Positions 33,062-40,575 of a stretch of DNA of 40,575 nucleotides are shown here, in pieces. The translations under genes and the position numbers were made by a program. The stretch is from Lentzea aerocolonigenes (GTDB lineage: Bacteria > Actinomycetota > Actinomycetes > Mycobacteriales > Pseudonocardiaceae). Positions within the stretch are counted from its first letter, which is position 1. Every line of letters begins with the position of its first letter. The DNA lies in NCBI RefSeq assembly GCF_000955955.1, contig NZ_JYJG01000085.1, positions 1 through 40,575 of the forward strand, given 5' to 3'. The notes below the pieces were generated by a model that was not told the DNA's origin, did not search any database, and saw nothing but the letters and a program-made list of their open reading frames with translations.

Positions 33062-33991
33062 ATGGGTCGCTATGTGCTGCGCCGTCTGCTGCAGCTGATA
33101 CCGGTCTTCCTCGGGACCACTTTTCTCATCTACGCCTTGGTCTGGGCGATCCCCCAGGACCCCTTCGCCGGCAAGTGCGGCCAGCGGCCGTGCGACCCGA
33201 ACTACATCGCTGAGATGAGTCAGAAGCTCAACCTCAACGACCCGTTGCTCGTCCAGTACTTCAAGTACCTGGGCAACCTCATCACCGGTGACTTCGGCAC
33301 CACCTTCAACGGCGTGTCCGTCGGTGAGCAGATCAGCACCTCGTGGCCGATCACGCTCAAGATGGGCCTCATCGCCCTGGTCATCGAAGCCATCATCGGC
33401 ATCACCGCCGGCATCCTCACCGGTCTGCGCAAGCAGGGCTTCCTGGACAACCTGGTCCTGGTCTCGACCCTGTTCCTGATCTCGCTGCCGGTCTTCGTCA
33501 CCGGCTTCGTGCTGCGGCTCTACCTCGGCCCGCAGGGCTTCGACATCATGGACACCTCGGTCAGCTCCGATCCGACGATCGGCGAACTGATACTCCCCGG
33601 CTTCGTGCTCGGCAGTCTCTCGATGGCCTACGTAGCCCGGCTGACCCGCACGAGCATCGTCGAGAACCGTCGCGCCGACTACGTGCGCACGGCGATCGCG
33701 AAGGGCCAGCCGCAGACCCGCGTCGTCGGCATCCACCTGCTGCGCAACTCGCTGATCCCGGTGATCACGTTCCTCGGCACCGACCTCGGCAGCCTCATGG
33801 GTGGCGCGATCGTCACCGAGGGCGTCTTCAACATCAACGGCATCGGCGGCCTGATCTTCCGCGGCATCCAGGAGAAGGAAGGCATCATGGTCACGGGCAT
33901 CGTGACCCTGCTGGTGCTGGTCTACCTGCTGGCGAGCCTGCTCGTGGACCTCCTGTACGCCGTTCTCGACCCGAGGATTCGCTATGAGTGA
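33062..33991 (+). CDS. Opp/Dpp-type ABC permease, subunit B
   Basis: A 309-residue inner-membrane permease with six hydrophobic helices. The start MGRYVLRRLLQLIPVFLGTT is the usual OppB/DppB opening. A periplasmic loop follows with LNLNDPLLVQYFKYLGNLI, then GDFGTTFNGVSV. The EAA-type loop that docks with the ATPase is seen at YVRTAIAKGQPQTRVVGIHL and the C-terminal block GGAIVTEGVFNINGIGGLI is conserved. It forms a heterodimer with the next gene product, and its stop overlaps that gene by eight bases. The insert CGQRPCDPNY with two Cys is seen in actinobacterial members. Confidence 0.93.
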   Translation: MGRYVLRRLLQLIPVFLGTTFLIYALVWAIPQDPFAGKCGQRPCDPNYIAEMSQKLNLNDPLLVQYFKYLGNLITGDFGTTFNGVSVGEQISTSWPITLKMGLIALVIEAIIGITAGILTGLRKQGFLDNLVLVSTLFLISLPVFVTGFVLRLYLGPQGFDIMDTSVSSDPTIGELILPGFVLGSLSMAYVARLTRTSIVENRRADYVRTAIAKGQPQTRVVGIHLLRNSLIPVITFLGTDLGSLMGGAIVTEGVFNINGIGGLIFRGIQEKEGIMVTGIVTLLVLVYLLASLLVDLLYAVLDPRIRYE

Positions 33992-34958
33992 CCCAGGATC
34001 CGTGTCCGGCGGTTCCGGACTCGAGGCGGCTGCCGCGGCCGGTGTCGACCAGCTCAGCCACGTCGACGACTCGTCGCAGAAGCAGCGCAAGCCCCGGTCG
34101 CTCTGGAGCGACGCGTGGGGCGAGCTGCGCACCAAGCCCACGTTCATCATCTCGCTGGTGATCATCGCGGTCATCGTGCTGATGGCGATCTGGCCGACGC
34201 TGTTCACCTCCGTCGACCCGCGCCACGCCGACCTCGACAAGTCGCTGCAGCCGCCCTCGGGCGACGCGTGGTTCGGCTACGACCTGCAGGGCTACGACGT
34301 GTACGCCCGCGCGATGCACGGCGCCCGCGCGTCGTTGCTCGTCGGCATCTTCGCGACCCTGCTGACCGTGCTGATCGGGTCGACCGTCGGCATCATCGCC
34401 GGGTACGCGAAGACCTGGCTCGACAGCCTGCTGTCCCGGTTCGCCGACATCTTCGCCGGCATCCCGTTCGTGCTCGGCGCGATCGTCATCCTGACCACGC
34501 TGAACGCGCCTTCGGAGAACCCCGGCGTCGTCCGGATCGTCACGCAGGTGGTGCTCTCGATCGCGGTGCTGTCCTGGCCGGTCGCGATGCGCATCATGCG
34601 TTCCGCGACGCTGGTGGCGAAGCAGCAGGACTACGTGAAGGCCGCGCGTGGCCTCGGTGCCTCGCCGCTGCGGATCGTGTTCCGGCACCTGCTGCCGAAC
34701 ACCGTGGCACCCGTGCTGGTGTACGCCACGATCGCACTGGGCGCCTTCATCGGTGCCGAGGCGACGCTCGCGTTCCTCGGCATCGGCCTGCGCCCGCCGG
34801 TCGTGTCGTGGGGCGTGATGATCTCGGAGTCGCGCGACTACTTCCAGTCGGCACCGCACATGCTGCTGTTCCCCGCCGGCTTCGTCACCGTCACCGTGCT
34901 GGCCTTCGTCATGCTCGGCGACGCCGTGCGCGACGCCCTCGACCCCAAGTCCCGATAG
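33984..34958 (+). CDS. Opp/Dpp-type ABC permease, subunit C
   Basis: A 324-residue permease. A long polar N-terminus (residues 1-45, Ser/Gly/Gln-rich) precedes the first helix (FIISLVIIAVIVLMAIWP). The OppC/DppC motif HWFGTD appears as AWFGYDLQGYDVYARAMHGA. The EAA loop is DYVKAARGLGASPLRIVFRH, and the C-terminal block EATLAFLGIGLRPPVVSWG is typical. It pairs with subunit B to form the channel. The ATG overlaps the previous gene by eight bases, and the first ATPase gene starts nine bases after its stop. Confidence 0.93.
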   Translation: MSDPGSVSGGSGLEAAAAAGVDQLSHVDDSSQKQRKPRSLWSDAWGELRTKPTFIISLVIIAVIVLMAIWPTLFTSVDPRHADLDKSLQPPSGDAWFGYDLQGYDVYARAMHGARASLLVGIFATLLTVLIGSTVGIIAGYAKTWLDSLLSRFADIFAGIPFVLGAIVILTTLNAPSENPGVVRIVTQVVLSIAVLSWPVAMRIMRSATLVAKQQDYVKAARGLGASPLRIVFRHLLPNTVAPVLVYATIALGAFIGAEATLAFLGIGLRPPVVSWGVMISESRDYFQSAPHMLLFPAGFVTVTVLAFVMLGDAVRDALDPKSR

Positions 34959-34967
34959 GGGAATCCT

Positions 34968-35946
34968 GTGACTCAGCCATTGCTGGAGGTCGAGGATCTC
35001 CACGTGGAATTCCGCACCCGCGACGGTGTCGCGAAGGTGCTCAACGGTGTCTCGTACCACGTCTCGGCGGGCGAAACCCTTGCGGTGCTGGGTGAATCCG
35101 GCTCCGGCAAGTCCGTGACCGCGCAGACGATCATGGGCATCCTGGACATGCCGCCGGCGTTCATCACCAAGGGCACCATCAAGTTCCGCGGTGAGGATCT
35201 GCTGGAGAAGTCGGCCGACGAGCGTCGTGAGGTTCGTGGCGAGGGCATCGCCATGATCTTCCAGGACGCGCTCTCGGCGCTGAACCCCGTGTTCACCGTC
35301 GGGTTCCAGATCGAGGAGCAGCTGAAGGTCCGCCGCGGGATGTCCAAAGCGGACGCCCGCAAGCGCGCTGTCGAGCTCCTGGACCAGGTGAAGATCCCGA
35401 ACGCCAAGGGACGGATCTCCGACTACCCGCACCAGTTCTCCGGCGGTATGCGGCAGCGCGCGATGATCGCGATGTCGCTGGCACTGGACCCGGAGCTGCT
35501 GATCGCGGACGAGCCCACGACCGCGCTGGACGTCACCGTGCAGGCCCAGATCATGGACCTGCTGGCGGAGATCCAGAAGGAACGTGACATGGGCATGATC
35601 CTGATCACCCACGACCTCGGCGTGGTCGCCGACGTCGCGGACCGGATCTCGGTCATGTACGCGGGCCGCATCGTCGAGCACGCCGACGTGTACGAGCTGT
35701 TCCGCGCGCCGGGCCACCCGTACACCGAGTCGCTGCTGGAGTCGTTGCCCAGGCTCGACTTGAAGGGCCAGGAGCTCAAGACCATCAAGGGTCTGCCGCC
35801 GTCGCTGACCAACATCCCACCCGGCTGCCCGTTCAACCCGCGCTGCCCGCGCGCGTTCGACCGGTGCGTGTCGGAGGTCCCTGCCGTGCACAACCTCGGC
35901 ATGGGCCGCACCAGCCGGTGCCACATCGCGGAGGAGGTCGTCGCTC

Positions 35947-35954
<8 letters not shown>
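34968..35954 (+). CDS. Opp/Dpp-type ABC transporter ATPase, subunit D
   Basis: A 328-residue ATPase that drives peptide import. Walker A is GESGSGKS (Lys48), the Q-loop lies near MIFQDALSALNP, the signature is FSGGMRQR, Walker B is LLIADEPTTALD, and the switch His is in THDLG. The C-terminal oligopeptide-binding extension carries CPFNPRCPRAFDRC, a four-Cys pattern that in this family can bind an iron-sulfur cluster. Start GTG 34968 follows GGGGAATCC. The stop overlaps the next ATPase gene by eight bases. Confidence 0.94.
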
Positions 35955-36942
<988 letters not shown>

Positions 36943-36957
36943 TTTTCACCTGAATGA

Positions 36958-36987
36958 GGGGTCACACCGCTGGTGTGGCCCCTTTTT
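36958..36987 (+). terminator. Rho-independent terminator of the peptide-transporter operon
   Basis: GGGGTCACACC and GGTGTGGCCCC pair over 11 bp (one G-T) around the loop GCT and are followed at once by TTTTT. This is a canonical intrinsic terminator, uncommon in such GC-rich DNA, 15 bases after the last ATPase gene. Confidence 0.92.
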
Positions 36988-37188
36988 CGTTGTGCTGGGC
37001 GTTCTAGCGTTGACGGTGTGCGGCGACACTCTGCTGGTGGCTTGTCGTCACTCTCTCGGCCCAGTTGGTGACTATCCAAGTAGTCCTGTGCGTCGTTGGT
37101 CGCTGCTCTTCCGGCGGTATCCCGGTCACGGACGCATGGCTAATTTTCATCGCGTTCTTCCAGTCACCTCTACTGGGGAGGAAATTCG

Positions 37189-37575
37189 ATGAAGAGAAAG
37201 ATGTTCGTCGTCGCGGTCGGTGTGATCGGCGCGCTGGTCGCCACCGCGATGCCTGCCAGTGCTTCTTCGTCCGGTCTTTCCGGAAATCTCCGCAAGGGCG
37301 AGTGGGTCAACTACAGCACCGCGCGGACCATCACCGTCGGCGGCACCAACATCTACGTCAACAAGACGGACGGTCCCGAGATCGGCGTGAAGTGGCGCCG
37401 CTGTTCAGGTGGTGCCGAAGGCTCCGAGGTCCGCCTGCAGAACGCCGACCCGACGCCGCGCGTCCGCATCGGCTCGAACTTCCGCGCGAGCACCGTTTTC
37501 TGCCTTTCCGCGAAGTCGTACGGCAGCAACTCGACGGACACGTGGAACGGCAACGTCTGGTGGAACGTGAACTAA
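37189..37575 (+). CDS. Small secreted protein of unknown function
   Basis: A 128-residue exported protein. A clear Sec signal peptide (MKRKMFVVAVGVIGALVATA, cleavage after ASA near residue 26) precedes a mature domain of about 100 residues. The mature part is beta-rich, with alternating polar and Val/Ile residues. It holds two Cys (RRCSGG and VFCLSAK) that may form one disulfide, and many Asn, Thr and Trp residues near the end (DTWNGNVWWNVN). I recognise no family. A GGGGAGG-like ribosome-binding site precedes the ATG. The stop overlaps the next gene by one base (TAATG), so the two are translationally coupled. The 246 bases upstream hold no gene and presumably the promoter. Confidence 0.75.
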   Translation: MKRKMFVVAVGVIGALVATAMPASASSSGLSGNLRKGEWVNYSTARTITVGGTNIYVNKTDGPEIGVKWRRCSGGAEGSEVRLQNADPTPRVRIGSNFRASTVFCLSAKSYGSNSTDTWNGNVWWNVN

Positions 37576-38021
37576 TGCGTTTCGTCTGCCTGCTGTTGTT
37601 GTTCGTGGCCGGGTGCGGCGCCGCGCCTGCTGCGCCTGTTTCGTCAGTCGGATATCCGGATGAGGTTCGTTCGCTCTATTCGACGATGAAGTGGCCCGCG
37701 GACGTCCGGCCCGATCTGGAGGCGCTGATCAAAGCGACCGCGCCTCCAGCCGGTGAGCAAGGCTTCGCACGCCAGGCGTTGGCGGTCGTGAACACGTGCG
37801 CCTGGTACCGCTCGTGGGACGCCGCGGTCACCCGTGGCGACTCGGCAGCGGCGGGGCCGGCGCTCGACGCGATCACGAACCTCGTGACGCGTTATCCGCC
37901 GGAGGACGACAGGGCAGGCCGCCAGTTCGTGCGGGACGCGGCAGTTCGCGCCGCGGCCGGCGATCCGGCACCGGTTCGCGACTACGTGGACGCGAACTGC
38001 TTCGACACCAAGTGGGCCTAA
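37575..38021 (+). CDS. Small lipoprotein coupled to the secreted protein
   Basis: A 148-residue lipoprotein. ATG 37575 overlaps the previous stop and opens a short signal with lipobox VAGC (lipidated Cys14). The mature part is mostly helical and contains EALIKATAPPAGEQGFARQA, NTCAWYRSWDAAVTRGD and a final DYVDANCFDTKWA with a second and third Cys that may pair. No family is recognised. A much longer open frame starting at 37065 lies in another frame over the secreted-protein gene and is rejected. Coupling suggests that the secreted protein and the lipoprotein act together at the cell surface. It is convergent with the GNAT gene, overlapping by four bases. Confidence 0.75.
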   Translation: MRFVCLLLLFVAGCGAAPAAPVSSVGYPDEVRSLYSTMKWPADVRPDLEALIKATAPPAGEQGFARQALAVVNTCAWYRSWDAAVTRGDSAAAGPALDAITNLVTRYPPEDDRAGRQFVRDAAVRAAAGDPAPVRDYVDANCFDTKWA

Positions 38022-38446
38022 GGCTTCGCGAGGTGCGTGATCGTCACCCCCGGGGCGATCAACTCCTGGCCCGTCTCGGCGAACCCGCGCTTCCGGTACA
38101 GCCGGAGCGCGGGTTCGTTCTTGGTGCCGGTGCTGACGGTCTGCGACCCCTCGGGGAGTGCGTCGAGGAGCTTCGACGCGATGCCCTTCCGGTGTGCGCG
38201 TGGGTGCACGACCAGTCTGCAGATGTCCACCGTGGACCCGTCGAGCTGGTACGAGACCGCGCCGGCGAGCCCCTCCTCGTCGTACAGCCCTTGGAAGGTC
38301 TCGCCGCAGTTCCGCAGTTCTTCGAGCGACTCGTGCAATGGCGGGATGCCGTCGAAGCCGATGAGCTCGGCCTCGACGGCATAAGCCAGCCGCTGCACCG
38401 TCCACAGCTCGTGCAGGACGGCGTCGTCGGACAAGTCCAGGATCAC
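38018..38446 (-). CDS. GNAT-family N-acetyltransferase
   Basis: A 142-residue acetyltransferase. GTG 38446 overlaps the stop of the peptidase gene by four bases (GTGA) and opens directly into the first strand (ILDLSDDAVLHELW). The acetyl-CoA site is in CRLVVHPRAHRKGIASKLLD, which fits the R/Q-x-x-G-x-G/A rule (HRKGIA). The C-terminal NEPALRLYRKRGFAETG is typical of small-molecule or peptide acetyltransferases. It is not closely related to the tandem set at 28632-30196. A long open frame reading through the peptidase gene in another frame is rejected. Coupling with the peptidase suggests shared regulation; the substrate is unknown. Confidence 0.88.
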   Translation of the reverse strand: MILDLSDDAVLHELWTVQRLAYAVEAELIGFDGIPPLHESLEELRNCGETFQGLYDEEGLAGAVSYQLDGSTVDICRLVVHPRAHRKGIASKLLDALPEGSQTVSTGTKNEPALRLYRKRGFAETGQELIAPGVTITHLAKP

Positions 38447-39900
38447 GTGTTGGACGAGTTCCGCACGAACGCGGCCAGGTCCTCGGACTGCTGGATCCTG
38501 CTGGGCTCGTGCACGTACATCATGTGGCCGGCCGGGTAGTAGGCCGACTCGATGTTCGCGGTGAGCTCCTTCGGGATCTGCAGGTGCGCGATCAGGTGCT
38601 CGGCCGCGAAGTACGGCGTGGCGCCGTCGTACCAGCCGAACGCGACGTGGACCTTCAGGTGCGGGTTCGCCCGCATCGCCGCCGAGAGCTTGCCCGCCGT
38701 GGTGACGTGGCGGCCCTCGAACTCCTTGTACGACCACTGCTCGATCGCCCGCGAGAGCGTCTCGTACGGCAGGTCGTTGGAGTAGCCGAGCTCGGCGTGC
38801 AGGTAGTGGTTGATCGACGCCGCGTACGGGCCGAGGATCGCGTCGATGGACGGGTCGGCGGAGATCTCCTCGCGGCCGTAGTCCTTGTCCCACCCGGTGA
38901 AGCGGCCGTCGATGCGGCCGACGGTCTTGCGGTCGCGGCGCAGCAGTTCGGTGAAGAACCGGATGTGCTCGATGCGCAGGTCGACCGCGTCCACGTACTC
39001 CTCGGACAGGCCGGTCAGCCGCGCGAGCTTCTCGACCGTCGCGGCGCGTTCGACGTCGGAGAGCCTGTTGCCGCGGGCGAGCGCGTACGGGTAGTCGCGG
39101 GAGGCGAACTCCTCCGCCTCGGCGAGCACCTCCTCCAACGGCCGCTCGCCGTGCAGGCCGTGGTAGTGCGCGATCGCCGCGTAGGTGGGCAGGAAGAGCG
39201 TGTAGCCCAGGTCGTGGCCCTCGTTGAACTCCAGCGTCGCGAAGTCCAGCACCGAGGAGATCAGCATGAGCCCGTTGAGGTACATGCCGTACTTCTTCTG
39301 CAGGTGCTCGGCCAGACCGGCGGCGCGCAGCGTGCCGTACGACTCGCCGCAGATGAACTTCGGCGACATCCACCGGCCGTTGCGGGACGTCCACAGCCGG
39401 ATGATCTCGGCGATGGAGTCGATGTCGGGCTGGTAGCCGTGGTAGCTGCCGGGCTTCTCGCCCTTCGCGGCCCGGGAGAAGCCGGTCGACACCGGGTCGA
39501 TGAACACGAGGTCGCTCTCGGCGAGCAGACTTTCCTCGTTGTCCGCGAGGCCATACGGCGGCGCGGTCAGGTTGCCGACGTCGCCGCTGAGCACCCGGCG
39601 CGGCCCGAGGACGCCCATGTGCAGCCAGAGGCTCGCGGATCCGGGGCCGCCGTTGAACGCGAACGTCACGGGGCGCTTCAGCGGATCCGCACCGTCCAGT
39701 GTGTACGCGGTGAGGAACACCTCGGCCTTGGGCTTGTGGCCCTCGAACACACCGTCCTTGATCACCTCTTCCTTGAGCACGACACGCCCGGCGGTGGCGG
39801 TGTAGTTCAGCTCGCGGCCCTTGACGGTGATGCTGTGCTGGGTGGTGACCAGGTCATCAGCGGGAGACTCGGGCTTCTCTTCGGTCTTCTCCTCGGACAT
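38443..39900 (-). CDS. S10-family serine carboxypeptidase-like protein
   Basis: A 485-residue peptidase of the S10 type (alpha/beta-hydrolase fold). ATG 39900 opens an acidic N-terminus (MSEEKTEEKPE) before the domain. Family motifs are FNGGPGSASLWLHMGVLGP, IDPVSTGFSRA, the nucleophile Ser187 in GESYG, Asp425 in GWYDGATP and His459 in AGHMMYVHE, so the triad is complete. There is no signal peptide or membrane helix, which suggests a cytoplasmic enzyme, as in other bacterial members; the classic eukaryotic S10 enzymes are secreted. It is the first gene of a two-gene unit with the GNAT gene and is head-to-head with the uracil-DNA glycosylase. The open frame continues upstream to 40095, but that part overlaps the glycosylase gene. 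Confidence 0.92.
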   Translation of the reverse strand: MSEEKTEEKPESPADDLVTTQHSITVKGRELNYTATAGRVVLKEEVIKDGVFEGHKPKAEVFLTAYTLDGADPLKRPVTFAFNGGPGSASLWLHMGVLGPRRVLSGDVGNLTAPPYGLADNEESLLAESDLVFIDPVSTGFSRAAKGEKPGSYHGYQPDIDSIAEIIRLWTSRNGRWMSPKFICGESYGTLRAAGLAEHLQKKYGMYLNGLMLISSVLDFATLEFNEGHDLGYTLFLPTYAAIAHYHGLHGERPLEEVLAEAEEFASRDYPYALARGNRLSDVERAATVEKLARLTGLSEEYVDAVDLRIEHIRFFTELLRRDRKTVGRIDGRFTGWDKDYGREEISADPSIDAILGPYAASINHYLHAELGYSNDLPYETLSRAIEQWSYKEFEGRHVTTAGKLSAAMRANPHLKVHVAFGWYDGATPYFAAEHLIAHLQIPKELTANIESAYYPAGHMMYVHEPSRIQQSEDLAAFVRNSSNT

Positions 39901-39912
39901 AGGAGCAACACT

Positions 39913-40569
39913 ACGGAACTCGACGAGCGGATTACGGCCTGCCGAGCGTGCCCGCGCCTGGTCGCGTGGCGCGAGTCCGTGGCCTCGGTGAAACGCGCCG
40001 CGTTCCAGGACTGGGAGTACTGGGGCAAGCCGGTACCGGGCTTCGGCCCCATGGACGCATCGCTGCTGATCGTGGGTCTGGCGCCCGCTGCCCACGGCGG
40101 AAACCGGACAGGCCGGATGTTCACCGGTGACGCCTCCGGGGACTTCCTCTTCCGCGCCCTGTACGAGGTGGGGCTGGCCTCTCAGCCCGAGGCCTGGTCG
40201 AGGGACGACGGCATGGAGCTGCGCGGCGTGCGGATGGCCTCACCCGTGCGGTGCGCGCCGCCGGAGAACAAGCCGACGTCCGAGGAACGGGACCGGTGCT
40301 CGCCGTTCCTGCGCGAGGAGATCGGGCTGATGAAGAACCTGCGGTCCGTCATGGTGCTCGGCGGGTTCGGGTGGAAGGCGTTCCTGCCGCTGCTGGGGCC
40401 GGAGCGGCCGAAGTTCGGGCACGGGGTGGAGGTGGAGATGGGCGGGCTGCGGGTGTTCGGGTGCTACCACGTGTCGCCGCACAACACCTACACCGGGAAG
40501 CTGACCCAGGAGATGCTGCAGGACGTGCTTCGCAGGGCTAGTGGCGCGACCCGGCACGTTGGCGGGTGA
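39913..40569 (+). CDS. Family 5 (UdgB-like) uracil-DNA glycosylase, apparent ACG start
   Basis: A 218-residue repair enzyme that removes uracil and other deaminated bases from DNA. The UdgB-type motifs are GLAPAAHGGNRTGRMFTGD (first catalytic motif, without the usual acidic residue of other families) and CYHVSPHNTYTGKL (final loop). Four Cys (10, 13, 114, 129) fit the iron-sulfur cluster of families 4 and 5. The N-terminal ELDERITACRACPRLVAWRE must be translated to keep Cys10 and Cys13. The only start with a good ribosome-binding site is ACG 39913, seven bases after AGGAG (39901-39905). The nearest upstream in-frame GTG is 39835, inside the peptidase gene; the downstream GTGs lose both Cys. 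A real ACG start, a mutation or a base error are all possible. Confidence 0.88.
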   Translation, partial: TELDERITACRACPRLVAWRESVASVKRAAFQDWEYWGKPVPGFGPMDASLLIVGLAPAAHGGNRTGRMFTGDASGDFLFRALYEVGLASQPEAWSRDDGMELRGVRMASPVRCAPPENKPTSEERDRCSPFLREEIGLMKNLRSVMVLGGFGWKAFLPLLGPERPKFGHGVEVEMGGLRVFGCYHVSPHNTYTGKLTQEMLQDVLRRASGATRHVGG

Positions 40570-40575
40570 TTCACG

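Noticed and set aside
37065..37574. An N-terminal extension of the small lipoprotein, in a frame overlapping the secreted-protein gene.
   Set aside because: The extension is Arg-rich and lacks a signal, while ATG 37575 gives a perfect lipobox and a coupled start.
38447..39394. A 458-codon minus-strand frame ending in the GNAT enzyme, which might look like a fusion.
   Set aside because: The upstream part is an out-of-frame shadow of the S10 peptidase. The GNAT domain begins at the GTGA overlap.
38509..40569. A 686-codon open frame on the plus strand covering the peptidase region and the glycosylase.
   Set aside because: Only the final 218 codons resemble a protein family. The rest is the complement of the S10 peptidase gene, with Val/Arg/Leu-rich antisense composition.

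Overview
The window is high-GC DNA (about 70% in most genes, many GTG starts, almost only C/G third codon positions) from a filamentous actinobacterium. The block enolase, DivIC, DUF501 and Ppx/GppA, a SARP regulator, many lipoproteins and Thr-rich secreted proteins suggest the Pseudonocardiales (for example the Lentzea/Saccharothrix/Actinosynnema group). That placement is inference, since no rRNA or tRNA is present. I saw no tRNA, rRNA, CRISPR array, insertion sequence or integrase.

Layout. 160-969: a membrane-anchored lytic transglycosylase on the minus strand. 1048-4296: two overlapping DtxR/IdeR-type iron boxes followed by efeUOB (iron permease, lipoprotein, Tat-exported DyP peroxidase). 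4297-6743: a minus-strand group (MalY/PatB-type C-S lyase, EamA exporter, TPR protein), divergent from an Lrp/AsnC regulator. 7288-13245: a compact SARP regulator, an SDR oxidoreductase, an alpha/beta hydrolase, a cytochrome P450, a lipoprotein and a conserved protein of unknown function. 13410-15682: enolase, DivIC and DUF501, overlapping or nearly so. 15829-17136: a second lytic transglycosylase with a long Thr/Ser tail. 17441-28365: a polymorphic toxin locus. It holds a secreted DNRLRE/LamG protein, a 2267-residue RHS protein ending in a Hint domain and a deaminase-like tip, and a 4-nt-overlapping gene that is probably the immunity gene. A strong hairpin ends the locus. 28632-30196: three tandem RimJ/RimL-type acetyltransferases, two with different in-frame deletions. 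30205-31146: Ppx/GppA phosphatase. 31323-36942: a complete five-gene oligopeptide ABC importer, with a hairpin after the binding protein and a U-tract terminator at the end. 37189-38021: a small secreted protein and a lipoprotein in one unit. 38018-40569: a GNAT enzyme and an S10-type serine carboxypeptidase (minus strand), head-to-head with a family 5 uracil-DNA glycosylase whose best start codon is ACG.

How the parts fit. In actinobacteria such as Mycobacterium, enolase, DivIC, DUF501 and Ppx are near neighbours. Here about 14.5 kb separates DUF501 from Ppx, and it carries the toxin locus and the acetyltransferases. The toxin locus has lower GC than its flanks. Codon usage changes sharply inside the RHS gene just before the conserved RHS core, as expected if the toxin tip was exchanged by recombination. 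The strongest candidate for an undescribed system is this LamG/RHS-Hint-deaminase/immunity module, in particular its tip and the unrecognised 216-residue immunity candidate.
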